Positions 25,970 through 33,761 of a stretch of DNA of 64,000 bases are shown here, piece after piece (the stretch's first letter is position 1; the number at the start of each line of letters is the position of its first letter). The notes under the pieces were generated by a model that saw nothing but the letters and a program-made list of their open reading frames with translations, had not been told where the DNA came from and searched no databases. The DNA is taken from the NCBI GenBank assembly GCA_046349955.1, contig JAXMBI010000018.1, positions 1 to 64,000 of the forward strand. Reading direction: 5' to 3'. The translations under genes and the position numbers were made by a program. Source of the DNA: JBGAPH01 sp046349955. GTDB lineage: Bacteria > Planctomycetota > Planctomycetia > Pirellulales > JBGAPH01.

Positions 25970-27075
25970 TTCCAGCGGCGACGGAAGCGACCGATCAACC
26001 GCGCTATTGGCCCCTCGGCCAATTGGTGCTCGCGCGGGTACGCGAGTTCTATCGCGAGCCGGAGGCCGTGTTTTGGGTTTACGGCTTCCCCGTGCTCATG
26101 GTGCTGGCGCTAGGCATCGCCTTTCGCAACCGCCCGATCGAAACGGTGCAGGTGGCGATCGTCAGTGCGCCGGCTGCGGAACAGACCGCGCGAGAGCTGG
26201 GAGAATCAGGCAAGACCGAGGCCGGCTCGCGGTTCGAAACCAGCGTGCTCGACGAAGCGACGGCCCGCCGACATCTCCGGACGGGCAAGGTCGCGCTCGT
26301 CGTGCTGATCTCGGAAAGCGACGCCGTGTCGTCGAGCGGACCAGCATACCGGTACCTTTTCGACCCCGGCCGACCGGAAAGCCTGGTCGCGCGAGCGGCC
26401 GTCGACGATGCGCTGCAACGGATCGCGGGGCGCAAGGACGTGGCAATCGTCAAAAACGAGGAGTTTGCAGAGCCAGGCGGCCGCTACATCGATTTCCTCG
26501 TGCCGGGGTTGCTCGGTATGAGCTTGATGGGGGGCGGGCTGTGGGGGGTGGGCTTCTTGATCGTCGACATGCGGATTCGCAAGTTGCTGAAAAGATTCTT
26601 AGCCACTCCGCTCAAAAAGCGCCAGTTTCTGGCCGGCATGATGCTGAGCCGCTTGGCGTTTCTCGTGCCTGAGGTGCTGGTGCTGCTGGCCTTTTCACGG
26701 TTGGCCTTCGGCGTGAAGGTGTATGGCAACTGGCTGGCGGTAGCGGCGCTCATTCTGCTGGGCGCAGCGGCCTTTGCCGGCTTGGGACTGTTGGTCGCCA
26801 GCCGGGCCAAAACGATCGAGGCGGTGTCGGGACTCATGAACCTGGTGATGCTCCCGATGTGGGTCTTCTCTGGCGTCTTCTTTTCGTCGGAGCGTTTTCC
26901 GGCGGCGCTGCAGCCCTTCATTCAGGCCTTGCCGCTGACCGTGCTGATCAACGCCCTGCGGGCCGTGATGCTCGACGGAGCGAGCCTGGCTTCGCAATCG
27001 CTGGCCGTGGTCGTGCTGCTCGGCTGGGCCCTCTGCACCTTCACGCTCGCGCTCAAGCTATTCCGCTGGAACTGA
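25966..27075 (+). CDS. ABC-2 type permease
   Basis: A 369-residue permease: a first helix near residue 38-52 (FWVYGFPVLMVLALGIAF), a periplasmic domain of about 130 residues, then five helices in the second half, with LVPGLLGMSLMGGGLWGVGFLIVDMRIRKLLKRFLATPL typed as the ABC-2 coupling region (short motifs LLGMSLMGG and RKLLKRFLATPLKK). MWVFSGVFFSSERFP before the last helix is characteristic. ATGA overlap with the ATPase gene makes a two-gene operon. Export of a lipid, peptide or drug-like compound is likely but unspecified. Confidence 0.9.
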   Translation: MIPAATEATDQPRYWPLGQLVLARVREFYREPEAVFWVYGFPVLMVLALGIAFRNRPIETVQVAIVSAPAAEQTARELGESGKTEAGSRFETSVLDEATARRHLRTGKVALVVLISESDAVSSSGPAYRYLFDPGRPESLVARAAVDDALQRIAGRKDVAIVKNEEFAEPGGRYIDFLVPGLLGMSLMGGGLWGVGFLIVDMRIRKLLKRFLATPLKKRQFLAGMMLSRLAFLVPEVLVLLAFSRLAFGVKVYGNWLAVAALILLGAAAFAGLGLLVASRAKTIEAVSGLMNLVMLPMWVFSGVFFSSERFPAALQPFIQALPLTVLINALRAVMLDGASLASQSLAVVVLLGWALCTFTLALKLFRWN

Positions 27076-27357
27076 CGGGCCAAAATCGGGCAGATTCCGC
27101 GGCAGCCCCCCTGTCCGTAGTGGTTTCTCCCCCACTTGGGTACGGAATTTGCCCAGCAAATCGACCATTTTCTCGGTCTCTGGCTTCTTGTGGCCTAAAG
27201 TGAAGGTAGGTGCGTGGTTTTCGGCCGAGTCCGGCCGTGCCCCACCGCTTTTCCGACGGATCTCCTCTGCATCTTGGATCATGTGGTTCGCGACGCCACG
27301 ACAGGCGCAACTCGTACTTCGTTTGCCAGCGGCCGGCGCAACCCCGAAGGCTTTGGA

Positions 27358-27696
27358 ATGATGACCTGTCATGACTTGGCTGCCCGCATCGAGCGGCTGC
27401 AGCCCGAGGCGGAGCCGCAGGAGGTGGCGCGATTGTGTTTGCTGCTGGCCAACAGCGGCGCCGAGACCGAATCGCTGGCCGACGACGAGCGGCTCACCAA
27501 GGCCTGGCACGAAATGGGGCTGCGACTGCAAGCGGCTGCCGACCAACACGCCGCGATGACCGAGGAACTGGAGTCGCTGTCCCGCTCCGACCCGCGCCAA
27601 TTTGGGCCGGAGCAGATCTGGACCCTCGTCCGCGCGATCAAGGTGCAGAGCCAAATCCTGCAATTCTACATCGGCGAAGGCGCGATCGACGTTTGA
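27358..27696 (+). CDS. Conserved hypothetical helical protein
   Basis: A 112-residue soluble protein, all-helical in appearance, with LAARIERLQPEAEPQEVARL, a central MTEELESL and a C-terminal WTLVRAIKVQSQILQFYIGE segment. Two consecutive ATG codons at 27358 and 27361 could start it. The frame is open further upstream but that part is not protein-like. It converges with the sulfatase gene, 6 bases apart. Function unknown. Confidence 0.55.
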   Translation: MMTCHDLAARIERLQPEAEPQEVARLCLLLANSGAETESLADDERLTKAWHEMGLRLQAAADQHAAMTEELESLSRSDPRQFGPEQIWTLVRAIKVQSQILQFYIGEGAIDV

Positions 27697-27702
27697 CCGG
27701 CC

Positions 27703-29052
27703 CTAACGGCTCGGCGGAGTCCAGACGGGCGAATGCAGCTTCTCCGCCACCCACGGAGTGTTGTCCCCCAGCGACTCCTGCCAGGAACTCAACGCCCGCC
27801 GCAGCTCGAGCACCTGGCCGCCGTAGGCGGGGTCGCTGGCCAAATTGTGGAGCTCGTGCGGATCGTTCGCGAGGTCGAAGAGCTGCGTGACATCGACCTG
27901 GGGGTAGCGGATCAGCTTGAACCGCTGGTCGCGCACCGCCCGCTGCACATCGCGGTAGGCGAGAAAGAGCGTCGGCCGAGTCGGCGCCTGCTCGCCGCGG
28001 AGCAGCGGCGCCAGGCTTTGGCCGTCGAGCCGCTCGGGCAAAGCCGCCCCCGCCAGTTCGCAGAGCGTGGGGCAGATGTCGTGCAGGTAGACGAGTGCGT
28101 CTGACTTGCCGGCTACGATGCCGGGCCCCGCGAACACAAGCGGCGCCTTCATCGAGTGGTCGTACAGACTCTGCTTGCCCATCAGCCCATGGCTGCCGAG
28201 GGCCAGGCCATGGTCGGCCGAGAAGACGATGACGGTGTTTTCGCGCATGCCCAACTCGTCGAGCGTCGCCAGCAGCCGGCCAAGATGGTGGTCGAGACCG
28301 CTGATCACGGCGTAGTAGTCGTGCAGTTGGCGGCGAATCTCGTCGGCCGTGCGGGGCCAAGGGGCCAGCCGCTCGTCGCGGATTTCGAGCTCGCCGTTGT
28401 CGAACGGGTGCAGCGGCAGGAAGTTGGCCGGCAGCGACAGCTCGTCGGGTCGATAGAGCTCGCGATACGCGGGCGCCGCCACACGGGGGTCGTGCGGATT
28501 ACTGAAGGCCAAGTACATGCAGAAGGGCCGCGATTCGTCGCGCGAGCGCAGGGTTTCGATGGCCTGGTCGACGATCTCGCGCCCCGGCTCGCCGGAGTTG
28601 CGGTCGCGGTCGTCGTCGACGTACTTGTTGACCTCGAACAACGCCTGGATGGCGGTAGCCGTGTTGCCCCGCTTGCCATGATGGTAGGTCGCGTAGCCCC
28701 GCTCGTTCAGCGCACGCGGCAGATTGAAGCGGTCGGCCGGCGCGAGCGGCCCTCGCCAACGAAAATAGCTCTGCCCGGAGAGCAGCGTGTTGCGGCTCGG
28801 CGTGCAGACCGCCGGCATGTTCGCGCCCAGGCAATAGGCATTGGTGAACACACGGCCTGCGCGGACGAGGCTGTCGAGATGCGGCGTCTTGACGTCGGGG
28901 TTGCCGAGCGCGGCGATGGCGTCTGCCCGCAGATCGTCGGCGAAGAGGAACACGATGTTCGGCCGCTCGGTCGCCGCAGCGGCCGCGGCGATAGCGCACC
29001 ACATCCCCGCAGCCAACAGAAGCGCGCGGCGCAGTCGTCGCACACCGCTCAC
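27703..29052 (-). CDS. Sulfatase (formylglycine-dependent)
   Basis: The 449-residue enzyme has a signal peptide (1-28) and the type I sulfatase pattern: metal-binding NIVFLFADDLRADAI, then Cys83 in CTPSRNTLLSG, the site converted to formylglycine by the sulfatase-activating enzyme. Further metal/substrate residues appear in FSADHGLALGSHGLMGKQSLY. The profile resembles iduronate-2-sulfatase-like or choline-sulfatase-like enzymes of planctomycetes. Its start overlaps the stop of the upstream NHL-repeat gene (ATGA), so they are co-translated. It would act in the periplasm on sulfated polysaccharide; the exact substrate cannot be told. Confidence 0.9.
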   Translation of the reverse strand: MSGVRRLRRALLLAAGMWCAIAAAAAATERPNIVFLFADDLRADAIAALGNPDVKTPHLDSLVRAGRVFTNAYCLGANMPAVCTPSRNTLLSGQSYFRWRGPLAPADRFNLPRALNERGYATYHHGKRGNTATAIQALFEVNKYVDDDRDRNSGEPGREIVDQAIETLRSRDESRPFCMYLAFSNPHDPRVAAPAYRELYRPDELSLPANFLPLHPFDNGELEIRDERLAPWPRTADEIRRQLHDYYAVISGLDHHLGRLLATLDELGMRENTVIVFSADHGLALGSHGLMGKQSLYDHSMKAPLVFAGPGIVAGKSDALVYLHDICPTLCELAGAALPERLDGQSLAPLLRGEQAPTRPTLFLAYRDVQRAVRDQRFKLIRYPQVDVTQLFDLANDPHELHNLASDPAYGGQVLELRRALSSWQESLGDNTPWVAEKLHSPVWTPPSR

Positions 29053-30119
29053 CGCTCGATCCTCACCACGCGGTGGTTGTCGCTATCGGCGATGTAGATG
29101 AAGCCGTCGGGGCCGATCGCCACTCCGTGCGGCCGGGCGAGCCGCGCCTCGGTGGGCGGGCCGCCGAGCCCCTCGTCGCCTGGCGCTCCGATGCCAGCGA
29201 TCCGCTCGATGCGCTTGGTGGCGGGAAAGAACCGCCAGATGACATGGTTCTCCGTGTCGGCGATGAGCACGTTGCCATCGCGGTCGAGGCAGGCGTGTTT
29301 GGGGCCATTGAAGCGCGCGTGCCTGGCAAGCTGGATGTCGGGCGAATAGCCCGCACGGCCATCGCCGGCGACCGTGTAGATGCGGTTCTTGGGAGTGGCG
29401 AACCGCAGGCAGTGCCCGCCGCGCTCCACGATGTAGACGTTGTCGTGGGCGTCGTACGCTACCGCCCGCGGGTCGATCAAAGGAACCGAAGCCGCCACGG
29501 CGCCATCCTTGGGCGCCCCCCGCTCGCCGTTGCCGGCAATCGTCTTCACGGCGCCGGTCTTGAAGTCGATGGTCCGGACCCGGCGGTTGTCGAGGTCGGC
29601 GACCGCCAAATGGTCGCGCCGCGGCGAGAGCGAGAGGCTGTAGACTCCGCCAAACTTGGCCTGCGGCCCCGGCACGTCGTCGGGCGTGAAGCCCTGCTCA
29701 CCCGTACCGAAAAGCGGGGTAACGATGCCGGTGGCGAGGTCGATCTGGCGGATGCGGTGGTTGTTGGTGTCGGCCACCAGCAGCTTGCCGTCGTTTACCA
29801 GGATGTGATGGATGTGGTTGAACCGTGCGGCTGTGGCCGGGCCGCCGTCGCCCGCGTCACCGGCCTGGCCGTCGCCGGCGAAGCGGGTGAGCTTGCCCTG
29901 CGGATCGACCTTGAGGATGCGGCCGCCGGAGTGTTCGGCAATGTACAAGTTGCCTTGCGCGTCGAAGTCGGTGGCGAAAGGCTCGTTCAACTTGGCCTGC
30001 GTAGCGGGCACGTTCTCGGTCCCCGAGCCGCCGCCGGCCACGAGCATCAACCGCTCGGCGCCGCGCGAAGCTGCTGGGAACGAGAGCACGAGCACGGTGA
30101 AGAGAGCGCGGTGCAGCAT
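29049..30119 (-). CDS. NHL-repeat beta-propeller exported protein
   Basis: The 356-residue product has a signal peptide (1-21) and six or so NHL repeats, for example ATDFDAQGNLYIAEHSGGRI, HHILVNDGKLLVADTNNHRI, ACLDRDGNVLIADTENHVI and GVAIGPDGFIYIADSDNHRV, each with the ADxxNHR(I/V) ending. Such propellers bind proteins or sugars and often appear in planctomycete exported proteins. It precedes the sulfatase gene with an ATGA overlap, suggesting it works with it in the periplasm or at the cell surface, perhaps as a binding partner (inference). Confidence 0.85.
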   Translation of the reverse strand: MLHRALFTVLVLSFPAASRGAERLMLVAGGGSGTENVPATQAKLNEPFATDFDAQGNLYIAEHSGGRILKVDPQGKLTRFAGDGQAGDAGDGGPATAARFNHIHHILVNDGKLLVADTNNHRIRQIDLATGIVTPLFGTGEQGFTPDDVPGPQAKFGGVYSLSLSPRRDHLAVADLDNRRVRTIDFKTGAVKTIAGNGERGAPKDGAVAASVPLIDPRAVAYDAHDNVYIVERGGHCLRFATPKNRIYTVAGDGRAGYSPDIQLARHARFNGPKHACLDRDGNVLIADTENHVIWRFFPATKRIERIAGIGAPGDEGLGGPPTEARLARPHGVAIGPDGFIYIADSDNHRVVRIER

Positions 30120-30151
30120 CGGTTGCAGGAGAAAAGAGTCAGCTTGTTCGG

Positions 30152-30158
30152 AAAAAAA
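30152..30158 (-). terminator. T-run at the end of rnpB
   Basis: On the minus strand the 3' strand of the rnpB P1 helix is followed by a run of seven T residues, which together act as an intrinsic terminator layout for the RNA. Confidence 0.6.
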
Positions 30159-30159
30159 T

Positions 30160-30589
30160 GCTCGAAGCGGACCTGTAAGCCGGGTTTTGTGCCGCGAAGC
30201 GCGAACGTTTCGCGGTGGCGGCCATTCATCTAGGAGGCCGGTTGCCCGGCCCCTCGAGCAGCCTACCCGGAAGTGCGAGCGGGCCGGACCGACCCGCCGC
30301 TCCCGCCGGCGGAGCCGACGGGGCGTTCCTTCCTTATTTGGCCTTGCTCCGGGTGGGGTTTACCTAGCCAAGCTGGTCGCCCAGCCTGCTGGTGAGCTCT
30401 TACCTCACCGTTTCACCCTTACCGAGGGCGGCCGGCCGAAGCCCGCCGCCCCAGGCGGTTTGCTTTCTGTTGCACTTTCCCTAGCCTGTAAAGGCCGGTG
30501 GGCGTTACCCACCACCCTGTCCTGCGGAGCCCGGACTTTCCTCCCGCCGCCAAGTGTGGCGACCGGCGGCCGCCCGGCCCGCCTCGAGC
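30160..30589 (-). ncRNA. rnpB: RNase P RNA, bacterial type A
   Basis: The catalytic RNA that matures tRNA 5' ends. Read on the minus strand it contains GAGGAAAGTCCGGGCTCC, then GGGTGAAACGGTGAGGTAAG, GACCAGC, CCTAGATGAATGGCCGCC and the closing ACAAAACCCGGCTTACAGG. The two ends pair perfectly as helix P1: GCTCGAGGCGGGCC (30589-30576) with GGTCCGCTTCGAGC (30173-30160), 14 pairs counting two G-U pairs, which fixes both ends. At about 430 bases it is of normal size for type A. Confidence 0.93.
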
Positions 30590-30669
30590 GAACACCATGG
30601 TAAGCCATGGCGGCGGCGGCGGCCACCAGAGTGCATCGCCCTGGGCCAACCCACCGCGCCTTTGCTAAA

Positions 30670-30822
30670 GTAGCCCGCACACGCACTTCGTAGCCCGCCC
30701 CCGTAGCCCGCACACTCCGTGTGCGGAACGCTGCGGCGCTCGCGCAGTTTGGCGTACCTCGGCGACTCGCCAAATTGAGTTTGCTCCAGCCCAGCATTCG
30801 GCACACGGACTGTGCCGGCTAC
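30670..30822. repeat. GTAGCC-type REP-like repeats
   Basis: Three copies of GTAGCCCGC occur in tandem near 30669, 30690 and 30703; the last continues into the near-palindrome CCGCACACTCCGTGTGCGG. About 75 bases on, in the opposite direction, lies CGGCACACGGACTGTGCCGGCTAC (shortened form: GGCACACGG-ACTGTGCC), ending with GGCTAC, the complement of GTAGCC. The pair flanks a GC-rich spacer between rnpB and hisC. This is a BIME-like layout of a second REP family, different from the one at 9585. Confidence 0.6.
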
Positions 30823-30866
30823 TGCGGCCTGCGGCAGACAGAATTAGAAACCCTGGCCACTCCTTC

Positions 30867-31916
30867 ATGACCTACGTGCGGCCTGAGATCGAGCGGATGC
30901 GCGGCTACGTGCCTGGGGAGCAGCCCCAGGGCGGCAAGTTCATCAAGCTCAACACCAACGAGAACCCCTATCCCTGCTCGCCCAAGGTCGTGCAGGCGAT
31001 CGAGACCACGCTCCGCGGCGGGCTGGCCCGCTACCCCGATCCGCTGGGCACGGCGTTCCGCCTCCGCGCCGCCGACGTGCTGGGCGTCGAGCCGAATATG
31101 ATCCTCTGCGGCAACGGCAGCGACGACATTCTCACGATCGCCACCCGCGCGTTCGTCGGCGCCGGCGAACTGCTCCGGCTGCCGACGCCGAGCTACGTTC
31201 TCTACCGCACGTTGGCCGAGTTGCAGGGGGCCCAATCCGAAGAAGTGCGCTTCGAGCCCGATTGGTCGCTCGGCGACGCCTTTGCCGCCGCCGCGCCGGG
31301 CCTCAAGCTGGCGTTTCTGCCGAATCCCAACAGCCCCTCCGGCACAGTCCTGTCGCCGGAGCGGATTCTGGAACTGGCCGAAAGGCTTCCCTGTCCGCTC
31401 TTGGTGGACGAGGCCTACGCCGACTTCGCCGAGCAGAACTGCCTGTCGCTGGTTGCTCGCAACCCCAAGATCATGGTTTCGCGGACGTTGAGCAAGTCGT
31501 ATGCGCTGGCGGGGCTGCGGTTCGGCTTCCTCGTCGCGCAGCCGCAAGTGATCGAGCAGCTCGTGAAGGTGAAAGACTCCTACAACTGCGACGCCCTATC
31601 GATCGCCGGGGCAACCGCGGCTGTCGACGATCAGAGTTGGCTGGCCGAGAACCGCGCCAAGGTGATCGCCTCACGCGGGAAACTGACCCAGGCGCTGCGG
31701 TCGCTCGGGTTCGCGGCCGTAGAGTCGCAGGCCAACTTCGTCTGGGCGCCGCATCCCACGCGGCCGGTCAAGCCGCTCTACGAAGGGCTCAAGGCGAGCC
31801 AGATTCTGGTCCGCTACATGAACTATCCCGCTTGGGGAGACGGCCTGCGGATCTCCGTGGGCACCGATGACCAGTGCGACGCGTGCATCGCTGTGTTGCG
31901 ATCTCTGCTGACTTAA
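30867..31916 (+). CDS. hisC: Histidinol-phosphate aminotransferase
   Basis: The 349-residue PLP enzyme transaminates imidazole-acetol phosphate in histidine synthesis. Visible: KLNTNENPYPCSP near 27, the phosphate-binding region GNGSDD (82-87), PNPNSPSGT (152-159), DEAYADF (181-187), and the PLP lysine Lys210 in SRTLSKSYALAGLRFG. All are typical for HisC. No other his genes adjoin it; it is followed by a Nudix gene 25 bases downstream. Short relatives also act on aromatic amino acids, so some breadth is possible. Confidence 0.92.
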   Translation: MTYVRPEIERMRGYVPGEQPQGGKFIKLNTNENPYPCSPKVVQAIETTLRGGLARYPDPLGTAFRLRAADVLGVEPNMILCGNGSDDILTIATRAFVGAGELLRLPTPSYVLYRTLAELQGAQSEEVRFEPDWSLGDAFAAAAPGLKLAFLPNPNSPSGTVLSPERILELAERLPCPLLVDEAYADFAEQNCLSLVARNPKIMVSRTLSKSYALAGLRFGFLVAQPQVIEQLVKVKDSYNCDALSIAGATAAVDDQSWLAENRAKVIASRGKLTQALRSLGFAAVESQANFVWAPHPTRPVKPLYEGLKASQILVRYMNYPAWGDGLRISVGTDDQCDACIAVLRSLLT

Positions 31917-31941
31917 CAGCGACGCCCAGGAGGCGCGACCG

Positions 31942-32592
31942 ATGAGCGCAGCAGCCGATGATGCGGCGGGCCGTCCGGCGCGGCTCGCCCCTTGGCAAGT
32001 GCTCGCGAGCCAGGAGCTCTTTGTCCGCGCGCCTTGGCTGAGCGTGCATCAGGAGCAGGTGCAGTTGCCGTCGGGGCGCGTGGTGAACGACTTTTATCGC
32101 GTCGTGCTGCCAGAGTTTGCGCTCGTGGTGCCGACGACTCCCGAGGGGCTGTTCGTCATGGTCCGCGGGTACAAGCACGGCGCGCGGCAGGTGGCGCTCA
32201 GTCCGCCCGCCGGTCTGCTTGGCCCCGGCGAAGCGCCGCAGGCTGCCGCAGCGCGGGAGCTGCTCGAGGAAACGGGGTACGCGGCCAAGAATTGGCGATC
32301 ACTCGGCCGGTTCGTGGCCGATGGCAATCGGCAATGCGGGGCCATGCACCTGTTTCTTGCCAGCGACGCGCAGCCCGCCGCCGCCGTCCAGGAAGACGAT
32401 ACCGAGGTGCTGAACGTCGAATTGCTTACGCGGGAAGAGCTGCTGAAAGCGATTGGTTGCGGGGAGATCGCCACGCTTGCGGCCGCGGCCGGAATCGGCC
32501 TGGCGCTCGCGCTGCGGGCCAGCGGGGCGCCAGTCGAAAGCCAAGCGGCGACAGCGCAAGAGGTTCCCTCGGTCGGAAGGGCCTTGTCTTAG
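31942..32592 (+). CDS. Nudix hydrolase (ADP-sugar pyrophosphatase type)
   Basis: The 216-residue protein has the complete Nudix box at 91-113 (G-x5-E-x7-RELLEETGY), which binds Mg2+ and cleaves a nucleoside diphosphate linked to another moiety. The beta-strand entry FALVVPTTPEGLFVMVRGYK and the length fit the ADP-ribose/ADP-sugar pyrophosphatase group. AGGAGGCG lies before the ATG. It follows hisC by 25 bases and is probably co-transcribed. The C-terminal 25 residues are low complexity. Substrate not determinable from sequence. Confidence 0.85.
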   Translation: MSAAADDAAGRPARLAPWQVLASQELFVRAPWLSVHQEQVQLPSGRVVNDFYRVVLPEFALVVPTTPEGLFVMVRGYKHGARQVALSPPAGLLGPGEAPQAAAARELLEETGYAAKNWRSLGRFVADGNRQCGAMHLFLASDAQPAAAVQEDDTEVLNVELLTREELLKAIGCGEIATLAAAAGIGLALALRASGAPVESQAATAQEVPSVGRALS

Positions 32593-32808
32593 CGCGGATC
32601 ACTACCGGCTCGTGACCCCCGATCGATCCGCGCCGCGAGGGTTCGGAAGCCAAGCTCGGCGATCTGGTCAGTGCGCTGGCGGATCGTCGCGACGCTGCAG
32701 GTGCGCGGAAGCGGCGACAGCGCCCCTCTCGGAGACGCTCACGTTGGCGCTCACAGGCACAAGGGCAATGCCCAGCGCGGCTCCCTCGCTGATCCGCGAT
32801 CCTCGCCG

Positions 32809-33585
32809 CTACGACGAAGCAACCGTCTCGCCGCCGTCGAGCCCGCCGAAGCGGCGGCGGCGGGCCGCGTAGTCGCGGATCGCCTGATGCAACTCGGCCT
32901 CGGCGAAGTCGGGCCAGCAGAGCCGCGTCACCCATAGCTCGGCGTAGCTGATTTGCCACAGCAGGAAGTTGCTCAGCCGCAGTTCCCCCGCCGTACGCAC
33001 GAGCAAATCGGGGTCAGGCATGCCGGCCGTGTAGAGGCAATCGGAGATGGTTTGTTCGTTGATCTGACTCGGGTCGAGCTGACCCGCCCGGACCTGTTCG
33101 GCCACGCGGCGCACAGCGTCGACCAACTCGCCCCGGCCGCCGTAGTTCACCGCGAGGCACAGGTGCGTGCCGGTGTTGGCGCTGCTCAGCTCGATCGTCT
33201 TGTCGATCTCGCGGAGGGTGGCGGCCGGAATGTCGTCGCGGCGGCCGATGACGCTCAGCCGAATGTTCTGATCGAGAATCGTCGCCCGCTCCTCGATCAT
33301 GTACTGCTCGAGAAGATGCATGAGGAAATCGAGCTCGGGCTGCGGGCGTTTCCAGTTCTCGCTCGACAGGCAATAGAGCGTGAGCTGGCCGATCTTGAGC
33401 CGGGCGCATTCCTCGGTGACGCAGCGCACGCTGGCCACACCGCGGCGATGCCCTTCGACGCGCGGCAGCCCGCGCCGCTGGGCCCAGCGGCCGTTGCCGT
33501 CCATGATGATGGCGATGTGCCGCGGCCAACGGTCGCGGGAGAGGTCGGCAAGCTCGTCGGCAGAGGCGGGGGCTGTGGTGGACAA
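32809..33585 (-). CDS. uppS: Undecaprenyl diphosphate synthase, TTG start
   Basis: The 258-residue cis-prenyltransferase makes the lipid carrier for cell-wall and envelope glycans. Seen: HIAIIMDGNGRWAQRRGLPRVEGH with catalytic Asp29, YCLSSENWKRP, and the C-terminal RTAGELRLSNFLLWQISYAELW with the RxE/RxSNF signature. No ATG precedes the conserved MDGNGRW, so translation must begin upstream: a TTG at 33585 with GGGAG about ten bases before it gives the normal length. A longer open frame continues upstream but has no family similarity. Confidence 0.92.
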   Translation of the reverse strand: MSTTAPASADELADLSRDRWPRHIAIIMDGNGRWAQRRGLPRVEGHRRGVASVRCVTEECARLKIGQLTLYCLSSENWKRPQPELDFLMHLLEQYMIEERATILDQNIRLSVIGRRDDIPAATLREIDKTIELSSANTGTHLCLAVNYGGRGELVDAVRRVAEQVRAGQLDPSQINEQTISDCLYTAGMPDPDLLVRTAGELRLSNFLLWQISYAELWVTRLCWPDFAEAELHQAIRDYAARRRRFGGLDGGETVASS

Positions 33586-33761
33586 GGCCTGGAGCTCCCA
33601 GTAACCGTACGCAGGTGATTCGTTCGCAGGGCCCAAAATGCAGCCCTGCCCCGGTGATTGTAACTTTACATCACAAAGTACGCGAGAGGGGCTGCGGAAG
33701 TTCGGCAAGATTCTCGCGGCCGTCGGCGGCCCGCCCGCCGCTTTGGGGGGCCCGCGGCCCG

